Assembly: GCF_947242115.1 (NCBI RefSeq)
Contig: NC_074711.1
Span: forward strand, 41,613,963 to 41,677,962
Origin: Biomphalaria glabrata
Taxonomy: Eukaryota > Mollusca > Gastropoda > Planorbidae
Length of the DNA stretch: 64,000 nt
Direction of reading: 5' to 3'
A model generated the notes under the pieces. It was given only the letters and a program-made list of their open reading frames with translations, did not search any database and was not told the origin of the DNA. The position numbers were made by a program, and so were the translations under genes. Shown here piece by piece: positions 45,863-58,554 of the stretch. How positions within the stretch are numbered: position 1 is the first letter of the stretch; each line of letters begins with the position of its first letter.

Positions 45863-46008
45863 CAGTTGGGAAACGAGGTGGGGGGAGAAGGGGTTATCAG
45901 GGTGAATGTTACCGCTTTTTAAATGCATTTTATAAACAAAAAAACGTTGTAGGCCTTGAATTCAAACTGGAGGGCTCAGCCTCCTCAAAACAATGCATGA
46001 ACCACTAG
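45863..46008 (-). mobile_element. SINE-like fragment (minus strand)
   Basis: Reverse complement includes actagtggttcatgcattgt, tgaggaggctgagccctcca and B-box-like gtttgaattc. It matches in order the tRNA-like sequence at 58.26-58.36 kb. It directly abuts the LTR fossil that follows. Confidence 0.65.
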
Positions 46009-49000
46009 TGTTGATATCGTGCGCAAAGGTGCATGCGTTCAATATAATAAAGTAAGGTTCTCCGCCATAACACTAATTGTGGTTGTTTGTTTATTGCTGA
46101 CTGTGATCCTAGATCTTAATTAACATGGTGGCAGCGGTGTAGTAATGATCAGAGGTAATCATTAATCGGTACATAAAGGTTTATTATGTACAATAATAAA
46201 TAGACGACAATTACAGGGCTACGCCTTACAATGGCGGATAGAAATTTCCTTCCCGTACCCGAGCCACTCGAGGTAGAAGGTAACATGGCCGCTAATTGGC
46301 AAAAGTTTCACCGGAGATGGCGAAACTATGAGTTAGCCACTAAATTGGCGGAAGAATCAGAGGAGGTCAGATACGAAGGTCTTGAAATTGAGAAGGGAAA
46401 AGAAAGAAAGATGGAAGAAATATTGAACAAATTAGAAAATGTTTGCATTGGAAAAACGAATGAAACTTATGAGCGCTTCGTTTTCAATACTCGTCAACAG
46501 CAAGAAGGCGAGGACATTGAAAAGTATATTACAAATCTGAGAAGACAAGCAAAAACGTGTAGGTTTGAACGCCTGGAAGATAGCTTGATTAGAGACAGAG
46601 TAGTTCTCGGAGTAAGACGTGAATGCCTCAAAATGAAATTACTACAAGATAGTAATCTAACATTGGAAATGTGCAGAGACATTTGCAGAGCCTATGAGAC
46701 AGCCAACAAACAGTTGAGACAGATACAAGCCGACCCTCCAATGATTGAGAAAGTAGCAACACCCTCAAGAACAAACATTCAGAAAGGTAAATGCAGGTAT
46801 TGTGGAAGAATTCACGAATACACTAAGGAAAAGTGCCCTGCATGGGGTAAAATGTGCATAGTGTCCAAGGGGAGACATCATTTTGCCGTGATGTGCAAAA
46901 ATAAAATTCAGCAGGTGTCAGAGGATATGTCGGACGATGAAAGACAGCTGCATTAGGACACAATAGATAAGTTATGATGATAGAAAATAAATGGTTGATG
47001 TCTTTGGAGAACCGCAAAACGAAAAGGATGACAACAGTTACGACAGTGAATGGTCACCGTGTAAGGTTTCAAATGGACAGAGGAGCTGATGTAAATACCA
47101 TACAGGAGAGATACGTCATTAAGAATCAGATAGAAAATGCAACTCAATGATTACTAATCTGGGATAAGACTGAAATGAACCACATAGGGAAAGTCACTCT
47201 TACGACGAGAAATGAGAAAACTAACGAAACATTTGAGGTGGAATATAGTTGTACCAAACAATCTAGCATGCCATCTAGGTCATGAAACTTTAACAAGAAT
47301 GAAATTAATCAACGTCAATTAAGATAGGTTCATAGTTTCAGTAGTGAATAACCAAGAAGAAGACTGTAGTCCAAAGTTTACTGGTGATTTGGGTGACTTA
47401 GGAGAAGTGTCTTTAAAGATTGATAGCAGCATTAAGCCCAATGTTCTGCCATGTAGAAAGATCCCGATTGCTTTACAAGAAAGAGTTAAGGAGGAGTTAA
47501 AGACCCTAGTGCAGAGAGGAATCATAGAACCAGTGATAGAGCCTAGTGCAGAGAGGAATCATAGAACTAGTGATAGAGCCTAGTGCAGAGAGGAATCATA
47601 GAACCAGTGATAGAGCCTAGTGCAGAGAGGAATCATAGAACCAGTGATAGAGCCTAGTGCAGAGAGGAATCATAGAACCAGTGATAGAGCCTAGTGCAGA
47701 GAGGAATCATAGAACCAGTGATAGAGCCTACAGAGTGGCTGAGTCAGATGGCGATAGTGGAAAAAGCGAATGAAAACATTAGGATTTGCATAGATCCACA
47801 AACCCTGAATAAAGTTTTACTAAGGGAATTCTATAATCTTGCTACGTTAGATGACATATTGGCAGATTTGAACGATGTCAAAATATTCAGCAAATTGGAT
47901 GTGCAAGAAGCTTTCTGGCATGTTAGGCTAAACACAGCGTCATCTAATTTGACAGCAATGATAACCCCTTTTGGTAGATACAAATGGAAGCGATTACCAT
48001 TTGGTCTAAAAGTGAGTTCAGAAATTTTTCAGAGAAGGAAATTATGTTGATGATATTATAGTGGTAGGAAGAGGAAGAACGAAAGAAGAGGCACTCAGAA
48101 ATCATGATATTAACCTAAGAGAGCTGATGAAGAGATGTCAAGAAAAGAAGATTAAACTGAACCACGAAAAGTATGTTTTTAGAACAGCTGAAATTAACTT
48201 TTGGGTCATATTATTACAGAAGCAGGAATAAAACCAGACCCGAACAAAGTATCTGCGATTTTGAGTTTGAATGCACCAAAAGATATCTCATCGGTCCGAC
48301 GATACTGTGGCATGGTTCAATATCTTGCAAGATTTGTTCCAGACCTGTCGACAGATTTACAGCCCATAACAGAGTTGACGAGAAAGAACACACCATTTGT
48401 TTGGTCTGATCAGTGCACACAAGCTTTCAACAAGAAAAAACAGAAAATATCGACTCATGACACACTGATATATTTTGACCCTAACAAAGAGCTTACATTA
48501 CAAGCAGATAGTAGCCAAAATGGGTTGGGAGCAGCGTTATTACAAGATGGCAGTCCAATAGCATATGCTTCTAGATCATTAACTGATACTCAGAAAAGCT
48601 GGGCACGGATTGAAAGAGAATTGTTGACAGTGGTTGTTGGTTTGGAACGTTTTGACCAGTATACGTATTGCAGGACAGTTATAGTTCAGAATGACCATAA
48701 ACCACTGGAAAACATCCTTCAAAAACCACTCAGTTCTGCACCAAGAAGGCTACAAAGTCTAACGATGAGCTTTTATCGTTACGATATCCAGTTTCAATAT
48801 GTCAAAAGCAAAAATTTGTTCATAGCTGATACTTTGAGTAGAGACCCATCAGAGGAAAAGAGTGATATCCCTGATGTTTGTGTCAATACAGTCGGACTGG
48901 CAATACCAGATGCAGTGCTGGAGAAAGTCAGAATCGAGACAAAGAAAGATAGAACAATGCAAACACTTATTCAGTATATCCTAAACGGATGGCCAGACAA

Positions 49001-49085
49001 ACATAAGTCTACCTGAACTCAAACAATATTTTTCATAAGAGATATATTAACATATGAAGACGGACTCTTGTTGAAAGGAGAACAT
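46009..49085 (+). mobile_element. LTR-element fossil (Ty3/gypsy-like), 3'-truncated
   Basis: A left LTR of about 117 bp (or part of one) ends at 46125 in ttaattaaca and is followed by a primer-binding-like tggtggcagcgg. Parts: gag (about 46231-46956) with a C-x2-C knuckle region near its end, a degraded protease region (about 47030-47130), reverse transcriptase (about 47340-48190) and RNase H (about 48470-48880). The sequence ends shortly after RNase H; integrase and right LTR are absent. It is broken in several places (about five or more), including a local minisatellite-like expansion inside pol, so it is an old copy. Gag differs strongly from that of the 23.6-kb element, so it is a different family. 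Confidence 0.88.
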
Positions 49086-49107
49086 TAATTATTGTTAGTC
49101 TAAGTCT

Positions 49108-49260
49108 ATTAACAATTAATAATGATAATAATCTTTACTGTCCATGAGGAAATTTGTCTTACAATTTGTGCATTAAACCAAACAAAACATTGTAACTAGA
49201 AAAAAAAAAATACATTCATACCTGACTCACTCATAATTTACATGTGAAAAAGTTTATATC
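49108..49260 (-). mobile_element. LINE 3' UTR copy, inverted
   Basis: Reverse-complement relative of 39600-39755: aataatgataataatcttta, gtccatgaggaaatttgtct, tacaatttgtgcattaaacc. It lies just beyond the truncated LTR fossil. Confidence 0.65.
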
Positions 49261-51239
49261 AAATTGTTTCTATTTAATGATTTGATTGTCAGGGGAACAA
49301 AAGAGTGTTTGTCTCTGTTTGTCTTTACTATCGGTGTCTTGTATTTCTTTTCATGATGGTAAAATCACAAAATCCTGACCCAGATCAAAATAATTGATTC
49401 CAATTCACTCAGTAAAACCTTTGTATTTGATTTTGTTTACAATTTTACTTGTTTCTTTGTATAACGGTGCAATCGGTCAAATAGTTTCATGGAAATTACA
49501 CAAATTGTACAAATAATTAAAGAATAGTTTAAATGACATCAGCTAATTCTAATGAATACAACTAATGAGTCTGCTCTATTTTAACAGTCATTAATTAGTT
49601 AATTAAATCAACTGAGACAGCTGCTACCTGTTGCGCATAAGTCTTTTACATCAATTATTTCTTGGCTTTTGAAAAGAACAAACAATACAGTAGCCTCAAA
49701 TTCGGAAATCATAATCCCTGTCTCTTATGTGAGGCTATTTATAAAGTGAATGAGAATGTATCATAATTTGTAAAATTTAGACATATAACGTATTGATATA
49801 TATTATTAATAATTGAAATTGTTTGAGCATTTCTATATACTTTTAAGGGCTTAAATAGTGTTCTTTATGGCATATAGGCCTAACGTTTAAATTTAGTGTA
49901 TCTACATGCAACTAATGTGTTTTTATTTAAGAGCAAATTTTAAATCGTGACTGCCCGTTTGTATTAAAAAAAAAAAAGAAAAAAAAAAAAAAGAAAACTG
50001 ATTCTGTTCCACTGCTCAATCTGGTCAGTCTCCTGGAGTGTATTGATTTCGTTGTCCTGCGTACGCAGTGTTACACTTGTAGGTTGTATTCTATTTATAG
50101 CTGGGTTAAAAAACCAAATAAAAACCGGTGGATGGAAGAGTTTTGAGCACAGCTCTTGCTTAATACCTCTAATGACATCGTGGGCTTCACATGAGCATTG
50201 GGTTTTGTTTCTTTGTTGTTTCTATAAGGGAGGGGGGGGGGGGGGGATTAAGCAATACTGATATCCATAGCCATATTTTGGGGCTGATTGGACATTGTGG
50301 GGCTAAAGTTGAAAGTGTTGGTCTTATTGTGTATTATTGTTTGTCTATAGTTTGGGGAGTTGGGTAAGGTAAGCTTTTCTTGGATATTTTGTTTCATGTG
50401 TCATTTGAGCATTTTGAGATATTTATGAAAAGAAAACTGATTAACCAATATTGTGTTGTTGTTGTTTCAGCTCTTTTAACTAAAAAAAGGATCACCTTTG
50501 TTTTGTAGAAGGTGTATTGATGAGAAAAGAGAAACGAATCATTGATTTGTAGTTTTGTGCCTTGCATGATTCAATTACTACTGTTTAAAAAAAAAATACT
50601 ATACGAAAAATTCTCTTTCAAAGAAAAAAAAACCAGTCGACGTCCCCGATCTCCGCCCCCCCCCCCGCCCCAAAAATAATTCTTTTGAAAAATTAGTTTA
50701 TTGGAACTCGCTCCGCTTCTTGTCCTTCATGTGAACTACGCCAACAGGTTTGAGAACCGTGGTTCATATAGTAGCAAGAATGTCCGCCAAGCCGCCCTGT
50801 CCTGAGAGTTTCCCTTGCCAGGTTTGACCTGAGGCCAACACTTCTCAATGACCTTCCCCTCCTTTATTTCCCATGAGCATCTCAGGAAAAACCTGATCCA
50901 GTTGTAAGCGCTCATTGCATTCTTAATTCCCCAACACTGTCTTGTGGAGTGTTATTTTTAGATCGTCTATTATCATCAGTGGCATAGTTAGAATTATTAT
51001 AAACGCGTTTTTTTTAACTTAATTTCTCACTGAAAGTCATTTTGGTTTGTTGTTTTTAGTTGGTGACAATCAGTGTCATGAAGCTATCAGCAAATACTCC
51101 TCCAAATATTCCACACAAAAACAATAAGACTATAGTAGTACAAAATCTACTAATTAGCACTATTTGAAAACAGCACCGATTTCGAATAACTATAACAGTG
51201 TCACATTCACAGACTTAATGATCATATAGAACCCTTTTT
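49261..51239. other. No gene recognised
   Basis: AT-rich sequence with an A-rich run (49968-49995), a G run (about 50230-50247) and C runs (about 50655-50672). A stretch at about 49997-50105 (ttctgttccactgctcaatc... ttgtattctatttatag) resembles 54.6-54.69 kb and is a dispersed repeat. No coding signal. Confidence 0.55.
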
Positions 51240-51960
51240 ATCTACGAATGTGGTGATCATATTGAGCCCTTGTCAACTGTGAATGTGGTGAACATATTGA
51301 GTCCTTGTCAACTGTGAATGTGGTGATCACATTGAGCCCTTGTCAACTGTGAATGTGGTGATCATATTGAGCCCTTGTCAACTGTGAATGTGGTGATCAT
51401 ATTGAGTCCTTGTCAACGTGAATGTGGTGATCACATTGAGTCCTTGTCAACTGTGAATGTGGTGATCATATTGAGCCCTTGTCAACTGTGAGTGTGGTGA
51501 TCATATTGAATCCTTGTCAACGTGAATGTGGTGATCACATTGAGTCCTTGTCAACTGTGAGTGTGGTGATCATATTGAGTCCTTGTCAACGTGAATGTGG
51601 TGATCACATTGAGTCCTTGTCAACTGTGAATGTGGTGATCATATTGAGTCCTTGTCAACTGTGAATGTGGTGATCATATTGAGTCCTTCTCAACGTGAAT
51701 GTGGTGATCACATTGAGTCCTTGTCAACGTGAATGTGGGGATCACATTGAGTCCTTGTCAACGTGAATGTGGGGATCATATTGAGTCCTTGTCAACTGTG
51801 AATGTGGTGATCATATTGAGTCCTTGTCAACGTGAATGTGGTGATCACATTGAGTCCTTGTCAACGTGAATGTGGTGATCACATTGAGTCCTTGTCAACT
51901 GTGAATATGGCGATCATATTGAGCCCTTGTTTGTCAACTGTCAGTATGGTGGTTGCTTTC
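51240..51960. repeat. 33/35-bp minisatellite, about 20 copies
   Basis: The unit carries gtgaatgtggtgatcatatt and gagtccttgtcaac, with or without the two extra bases in caactgtgaatg. The atcata/atcaca variants alternate. Confidence 0.95.
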
Positions 51961-52049
51961 AACCCTGGTATGTTGTTTGGTTTAATCATGTTTAGTTGAT
52001 CATGTTTACCTCATCATGCCTACCTCATCATGCCTACCTCTAGTATAGG

Positions 52050-52195
52050 CAGACAGAGAAAGCGATGGGAAGACAACATAAAAGAACGGATGGGCCTGCC
52101 ATTGAAAGAGGTTCTATCCAAGGCAAAAGACAGGAATGCAGAAAAACGGTAGACAAATCTTGCGTGGTGCCCCAACGGTCCAACAGACTAAAGCA
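52050..52195 (+). pseudogene. RTE-type LINE fragment
   Basis: The plus strand encodes RQRKRWEDNIKERMGLPLKE and a following block ending VVPQRS (with a stop inside), the terminal region of the RTE-type ORF. It is the missing neighbour of the block seen at 35225-35623, but comes from a separate copy. Confidence 0.85.
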
Positions 52196-52268
52196 TAGGT
52201 GAAGATTAAGGTGACCCCTAGTAGACTTTTTGTGAGTAAATCGTATTTAGACATAAGAGACATGTCCA

Positions 52269-53951
52269 TCTATATTATAAAGTAGAATGTGTGGTGTATG
52301 TATGTATGTATGTATGTATGTTACTTATAGACATCAAAACCGCTTGACCAATCTTGATAAAACTAGGCAGGAATGTTCCTTGGGTACCAACTTAGACCGT
52401 AGTGTATGTATTGTAGGCCTAAAACAAACTTAAGACCCTAAAAAAAAATATAGTTGTCCGACTCTATTACAGCTATAGTATTTTATGGATCTAGGCCATG
52501 TCTACAATGTTGACATGAGAAAAGATAGAAAGGATTTAGACCTAGATCTAATTTTAAGAAATACACTTTGCGCAGATAGTTTTTTACTTTGACACATGAA
52601 AAGACAAAAGAAGATCCATTGATTTCATTATATAATAAAATTAACCTTCAATTTTGTGTTTCAAAAGCATTTTTTACATTAATTAGTTCCTTATATCTGT
52701 GATTACAGATTTCCTGACGAACATTCTTTCATTAGACAATACCGTAATGAATCGTGTACTAAATATTAATTCGTTTAATTGTTTACTTTATAATCCCATC
52801 CCTAGATCTAAAACTCTAATTCAACTCTAAGATGATAAAACTTCTCTTCGCACGGATAGTTTTATACTTTAACACATAAACATATTAATTAAAGTCCATT
52901 CATTTCATATTTTGATCAAATAAACATTCAAATTTGGTTTTCTAAAGCTACACTCACTTACGAAAGCTGCGAAGCCGAGTTGAGATAGGCCTAGATCTAT
53001 ATTCATTCATGAATCGCGTACTAAATATAATTTCGTTTAATTGTTCACTTTATAATCCCATTCATTTAACAAAGCTATCGCTCTTTTCGTTTTTAATAGA
53101 TACGAATGTATTGACTTCGGGTAAACCCATTTTCGCAAACCTAATTTTATTTTCGTAGCGAAAGAGAAATAACGTGAAAGGATCATTAGCTAAGTTTAAC
53201 ATACATATACATCCAATCCACTAGATTCTAGATTATTCAAAAGCATTTTTTACATAAATTAGTTCCTGATATCTACAGATTTCCTGGCGAACATTCTTTC
53301 ATTAGACATTACCAAATGGTTACACATTAACACATCTCTCTTCTGAGGTCTGAGTCTATTCCTAGGCCTAGGTCTAAAACTCTTACTGAACTCTAAGATG
53401 ATAAAACTTCTTTTCGCAAAGATAGTTTTATGCTTTAACACATAAACATACTAATTATTGTCCATTCATTTGATATTTTAATCAAATTAACATTCAAATT
53501 TGTTTTTCTAAAGCATTTTTAATACATTCGTTCGCTGTTCGCTAAAGCTGCGTAGCCGTGTTGAGATAGGCCTATATTCATTCATGAAAAAAAGTTCACG
53601 CATGCGCAGCACAGAACTCTAGATTAGTGTAGATTTAGATCTACGTCTACCTCAAGATCTACTTTATACTTTATACACATGAACATACAAAATTTAGTCT
53701 ATTCATCTCAAATTTTAATCAAATATATGTAGGCCTACAAGCAAATGTTTTAATTTGAAAAAAAAATGGATTTAATTAAGCCTATTAGCTATTTTGATTT
53801 GATAGCTTCATTCACACTATTTTTACATTGACACATTCGCTTTACTTATTACATTATTATTTCGTTTAATTGTTTACAAAACACTCTCAGTGATTATATC
53901 GAAAGTAATGTGCAAATAAAGACCCGCGGGTCGCGGGTAACATATGTCTAG
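52269..53951 (+). mobile_element. Non-autonomous Helitron, 1,683 bp
   Basis: Starts TC (tctatattataaagtagaat) directly after an A and ends CTAG directly before a T, as expected for insertion between A and T. Nine bases before... the end at CTAG lies a hairpin with a 7-bp stem and 3-base loop: acccgcg ggt cgcgggt (53922-53938), with 9 bases between it and CTAG. No Rep/helicase coding sequence. The interior holds about four degenerate copies of a block (gatagttttatactttaaca, cattcatttcatattttgat, aacattcaaatttg) starting near 52565, 52845, 53410 and 53660. A gtat microsatellite lies near the left end. Confidence 0.85.
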
Positions 53952-55018
53952 TGATCTATAAAAGGAATACTATAAAGTCGTCTAAATATAGTAGGCCGAA
54001 AGGTCTAGTTCATTTAGCTAGGGAACAATCATGTTCACATGAACCAGACTTAATAGAACTACTGTGAAAGCTTGAGGAGTAAATCGATTTCTCATAGGAA
54101 AAATATAAGATGGAATACAGAACTAAACACGCATAAGTCTGCATACCTTATTAAATTAAGTCCCTACAGCGGAAATCTTTTTCGCGTTTTTTTTTTCTCC
54201 CTACTGAAATTAAAATCTCGTCTTTAAGTTATGTCTCTAAATATAACATCTCTGGTCCACTAACATCTAGAGCTATATCTTATAGATTTAGAGTTTTGTT
54301 CCCGGTTATAAATATCAAAAAATTTAATTAACGTCAAGCTTATTCTATAAATAGCTCCCAATAAACTAGCACAGTCTATAAATAAATTCTAGCTTAACAA
54401 AAAATCTGTAGGCATTTCTCAATGAGTCAATTGAGCATCTACCTTAGGCTACGAAAGAAGTTCGAAAATCAGCCAACATCATGTTGAGCAAATCTCTCTG
54501 AACAATCAGTGAACATCAGGTTCAGTTCATAAATCACTCTATAATCAGTCACTCCCCCAGCACAGTCACGACAGGGAAGAGGAGAAAAAAAAAAAAAAAA
54601 CAATTCCAGTCAAGCTCCCAGAGTTATCGATTATTGTGTGCCGTACACACATTGACAATTTGTATTCTATTTATAAATCCAATTTCACTCTTCAGACTTA
54701 TCTCCCATCTCTAGCTTCAAAACATTCAAACAATCTCTCTCTCTCTCTCTCTCTCTCTGATAAAAATATGTGACTGGGAGAGAAAAAGAGCGAGAGTGTA
54801 AATAACTGGATCACACACACCCCTCACCATCCTTTCTCTCTCTCACACACACACACAGAAGGTTTATTGCTGCAGTTTTAAATAAATATTTATATCGCTT
54901 GAGCAACATTCAATGTCTTGGTGGGAAAAAGGGGGGGGGGGGGAGACAAGACAAAGATTTATATATAGCTGCAGATAGGGAAGAAGAAAAGTAATAATGG
55001 TGTCAGAGTAGATTGGCT
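53952..55018. other. No gene; simple repeats
   Basis: AT-rich sequence followed by simple repeats: A run (54583-54600), CT run (54735-54760), CA run (54845-54858), G run (54930-54943). The segment 54600-54690 resembles 49.99-50.1 kb. Confidence 0.6.
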
Positions 55019-55480
55019 TCAAGAAAGTGGTCCACACTGTCGGCTAGGGAGGGAAGCTATTCTGGCCCCAGCGACCGATCGATCCTGCGTCCCACATGAA
55101 GGGGAAAACACGGCATTGACTGCCTGGAAACAGTTCGCCATTGGCGTGCGGTAACAAGCTGCTATTCTTGGCTCGCGCGTGGCTAAATTAGGACTCCAAA
55201 GCAGCTCTCTTTGAGCAAATATCCCGACAGGACATACGAAAATAGCCTTGCTCGGGTTGTGGGCTGTTAGGGCACGTAGCAAGGAACTGTCCACCCGACA
55301 GTGAGTCATCCGATTGTGTGGGAAGGGGAGGGTACTAGGATTAGATTTTTGTTCTGTGTTTTTCCCAGACATTTTTTTTTTACACAACAGCCAGATCTTC
55401 TGGAAGCCAGGGGTCTTTAAAATAACTCTGTTCTGGTGAAATGGAAGGAGAGAAGTGGAAGAGTAGGCTGTTATGTTACG
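55019..55480. other. GC-richer unique patch
   Basis: Roughly balanced base composition in an AT-rich window, lying between simple repeats. A minus-strand open frame of 122 codons (55019-55387) has no recognisable domain. It could be a 5' exon or promoter region of a gene outside or scattered around the window, but no splice structure can be supported. Confidence 0.3.
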
Positions 55481-55609
55481 TTTTTTTGTTTAGCTATAAT
55501 CTATCAAAAGTTATCTGATGGACAATCATGTGCTAAGAATAGAAGGGCGGCCAGTCTTCCTGAAAAATTGTAACTAATTGTAATTTGAAGGCGAACTACA
55601 AATTATTAT

Positions 55610-55735
55610 TTGGAGAGAGAGAGAGAAAGAGAGAGAGATAGAGAAAGAAAGAAAGAGAAAAAGAGAGAGAAAGAGAGAGAGAGAAAGAGAGAGAGAGAAA
55701 GAGAGAGAGGAAGGAAGAGGGGGAGAAATTGTGTA
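55610..55735. repeat. (GA)n-rich simple repeat
   Basis: Purine run dominated by gagaga with aaag interruptions. A CT run on the same strand follows at about 56022-56047. Confidence 0.95.
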
Positions 55736-56016
55736 AGAAAATAGTGTCTTTTTCTCCCAAGTATTTTTAGACTTTAAAACTAATTGAGATCATTTTAAAA
55801 AGATTACGCCCACTTTTGACCTTGGAACACATGTGAATAGAAAATAGTTTGCGTGAACTGAAACTGAAAAGTTGCAATTCTGTTAGTGACGTCAGTTTGT
55901 CTGTCACTTTAAATCTCAAAAACTAAAAGCGACATAGAAAATCCTATTCCAGCATCAGATTACCGAGCTCAAAGTTAGTTTACTAGCTACTTTTTTTTTT
56001 GGTTCCATGTTAAAGG

Positions 56017-56052
<36 letters not shown>

Positions 56053-56394
56053 ATTAATTAAGTATGCATTTTCTTTTAATTTTTAAAACCTTTTCAAAAA
56101 AATGTAGGTAGCACTACTAGATGTTTCGCACTCTCTTATTCTGTTCTGAAAAATTCCATTGAATAGTAGGCCTCATCTTAGTGTGCACTATGTGAGGAAA
56201 AGTCTAGCTCTATGGTCTATGCTATAGTTCTCCAAGAGAATAACTTTTTTTTTAAGTTGAGCATACGGATTCTATACATATGCGTAAGAACTATTCTAAA
56301 AACAAGATTGTTATTATTATTAGTTGGCATAGAAGTTGAAACATAATGGGATCTGTAGCACTAAATATCACGGTACTAATGCTTAAGCGTCCCT

Positions 56395-56637
56395 CTACAC
56401 TTCTAAAGCATTCTCATTGTTACAATTATTTTTTTCCCTTGAAAAAAAAATTAACAGGCCTCGCCTCTCCTCCCTTGATAGGACGTCGCGCACCCCAGCT
56501 CCACTGTTTGATGAACCCTTCTTTAGATTCTTATACATGGAAGCTAATCCATTAATAGCAAGCGCCTTGGTGCACCCGGTGGAGAGCATACTGAATACCA
56601 CTAGATAAAAAGTAGGTTCTACTTTGAATGACGGCAT
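56395..56637 (-). CDS. Possible SLC46-like first exon or pseudogene
   Basis: The minus strand from ATG at 56635-56637 reads MPSFKVEPTFYLVVFSMLST, then GCTKALAINGLASMYKN. A short basic start, a VEP motif and a first hydrophobic helix ending in a Thr-Gly-like pair resemble the N-termini of SLC46-type proton-coupled solute carriers, in which VEP precedes TM1. After about residue 45 similarity fades into Ser- and Arg-rich sequence, so an exon boundary could lie there, or the copy may be a fragment. No downstream exon is found in the rest of the window on this strand. Treat it as a candidate only. Confidence 0.3.
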   Translation of the reverse strand: MPSFKVEPTFYLVVFSMLSTGCTKALAINGLASMYKNLKKGSSNSGAGVRDVLSREERRGLLIFFSREKNNCNNENALEV

Positions 56638-57547
56638 TTTCAGATGAGGTTATGAAACCAAGTCAGCTTCACGAACATATAGCAATATCCAAAAATAATT
56701 TAAGAATATTCATGAACAATTATAAAAATATACTATTAAAACAATATTAAAAAACAAAAAACGGCAAAGTAGGATATGTTTTAGTGGCCTCTTAGAAAAA
56801 TGCATAGCTTTTTTTACGTCTTAAGATATTGTTTGAAAATTGATTAAAAGTAAAATTATTTTTTTAAACATATGTTACACAAAAAGACTTTTTTCTGTTA
56901 GTGATGAAATATTATTTCAAAATTGTCTAGTTATGTAGCTTATGAAGACATATAGGGAACCATCAGTGGTTGGACGCTACAATGACTTCAAAGGTTATAT
57001 AGAATATAGAATAAAGAACAGATCTATTCACTATTCACCTTGTGATTTCTGATACACAAGAAAAGTTTAGCCCGCAATTTCATTTCTATTTGAATCTAAT
57101 TATAAAATTGTAAATAAAATACAAACCAAAGCCAATAATAATGTCATCTTTCAAAAGTTTTGTGAAACATAATGAAAAAGAGGCTACACTCTAGTTGTAA
57201 ACTGAAGTTCGCTGGATTTCGAAAGGGGCTTTGTTATTGCTCATTTTGTTAATTTTTTTTTTTTTTTTTTTTTAGAAACAGGTCAACGGTTGGATATTGA
57301 CTTAATAGCAGGCTAAAAAAATGTTTTACATGGAAGGCATCAAACGCAAATGAATGAAACAAACCTCCGACTGCTAGCAAGGAAACGTACTTTCATTGAT
57401 TATATCATTTTTTTCTTTTATCGAGATATTAAATCTATTTTAAAGAGTTTTAGAATCTCACATAAATTGTTTGTTGAAAAATGAATTACTTTCTAAGGAG
57501 ACCAATATCTATGCAATTCACATAACAATACTCTATGAAGATTACGG
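56638..57547. other. No gene recognised
   Basis: AT-rich sequence with a T run at about 57252-57273. Confidence 0.5.
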
Positions 57548-57905
57548 CTGAGTGCAGTGTTTCACATAACTACGCAAACCCAGTTGCGACCTGCATATTT
57601 TCACGAATTTTGTTTGCTGGCGGTCTAATTAAGTTTTCTTTCCGTCTTTTGCGCCTGTCTTCAATAATGGCTTTCTTTGAGTCTCAAAGGTTTGTTCCGT
57701 AGCTTTTGTGAGAGCTCTTCAGCTGTCTCTCTCAGAGGCCATCTGCTGCCAGAGAATGCTGCCAGGTACTTTCCTCTTTGTCAGTGAGGGCGAAATGGCG
57801 CCTGAATAGATCTTTCTAGCGCTTACGGGGGGGCACCTCTGTAATTCCGTCCTACCCTAAGCTCGCCTTTGGCATGCGGTCGTCTTACATGCGGGACAAG
57901 TGTTA
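57548..57905 (-). pseudogene. LINE 3' end
   Basis: Nucleotide-level relative of 40035-40480: gcagtgtttcacataactac, ctttccgtcttttgcgcctg, gagagctcttcagctgtctc, gcctttggcatgcggtcgtc. It has no telomere-like insertion. Frames are disrupted throughout and only the post-RT region is present. Confidence 0.8.
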
Positions 57906-58074
57906 TTGACAGTATAAAAATTAATAAAAAAAATGACATCTTGTTCAAATTTGCCTTCTTACGCTTCTTTATAAATGTTTTTCTTAGAGAAAGGGGGGGG
58001 GGGGGGCGCTGGCGAATTTTTATAATGAAAAAATACGAAAAGGGGGCAGTAGGCCAACAAAGGTTGAAGACCAC

Positions 58075-58365
58075 TGATCTAGACTAACAATAATAAATCT
58101 GTTCGATTAGAATTTTTTTTACCAATTATTTATGTTTACTGCAATTTCATGCTTTTAGCGTTCTCAATACTCTATGATCCTCCTATCACTTGTCTGAACA
58201 GTTAGAAAGGGGGAGAAAAAAAGGGATATTTGGATGATCGCTTTTTAAATGTATTTTTTTTTTTTAAAAGGGAGCGACCTGAATTTGAACTTGTGGGCTG
58301 AAGTCTTCACAGACTTCTCAAGCCAACCCGGTAACCACTCTGCTAGCGAAGAGTCCATGAAAATG
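58075..58365 (-). mobile_element. SINE-like dispersed repeat, single-unit version
   Basis: It matches 45.26-46.0 kb in order: ctagactaacaataataaat, atgcttttag, ctatgatcct...atcacttgtctg (one unit only), gggggagaa, ctttttaaatg. The minus strand at the right ends in a tRNA-like head: gctagcagagtggttaccgg (A-box) and caagttcaaattcag (B-box). Confidence 0.75.
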
Positions 58366-58554
58366 GAATAGGTATCTATTGTTTCTATTTCATGTTTGTG
58401 TTCACTAAACCTCAAAGATAGCCTAATATAAGGGGGACTAAATCAGCTTGTACGACCACTTCAGTCAAGTACTATTTCTTTCCCTTATTTGAGATACCAA
58501 ACACAATAATTTATTACCAATTAACTACTTCGTTATTATTTTTTTATTGAATCT

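Noticed and set aside
51479-51664. Repetitive open frame (STVSVVIILSPCQ-like)
   Set aside because: Artefact of the 33/35-bp minisatellite; frame changes with unit length.
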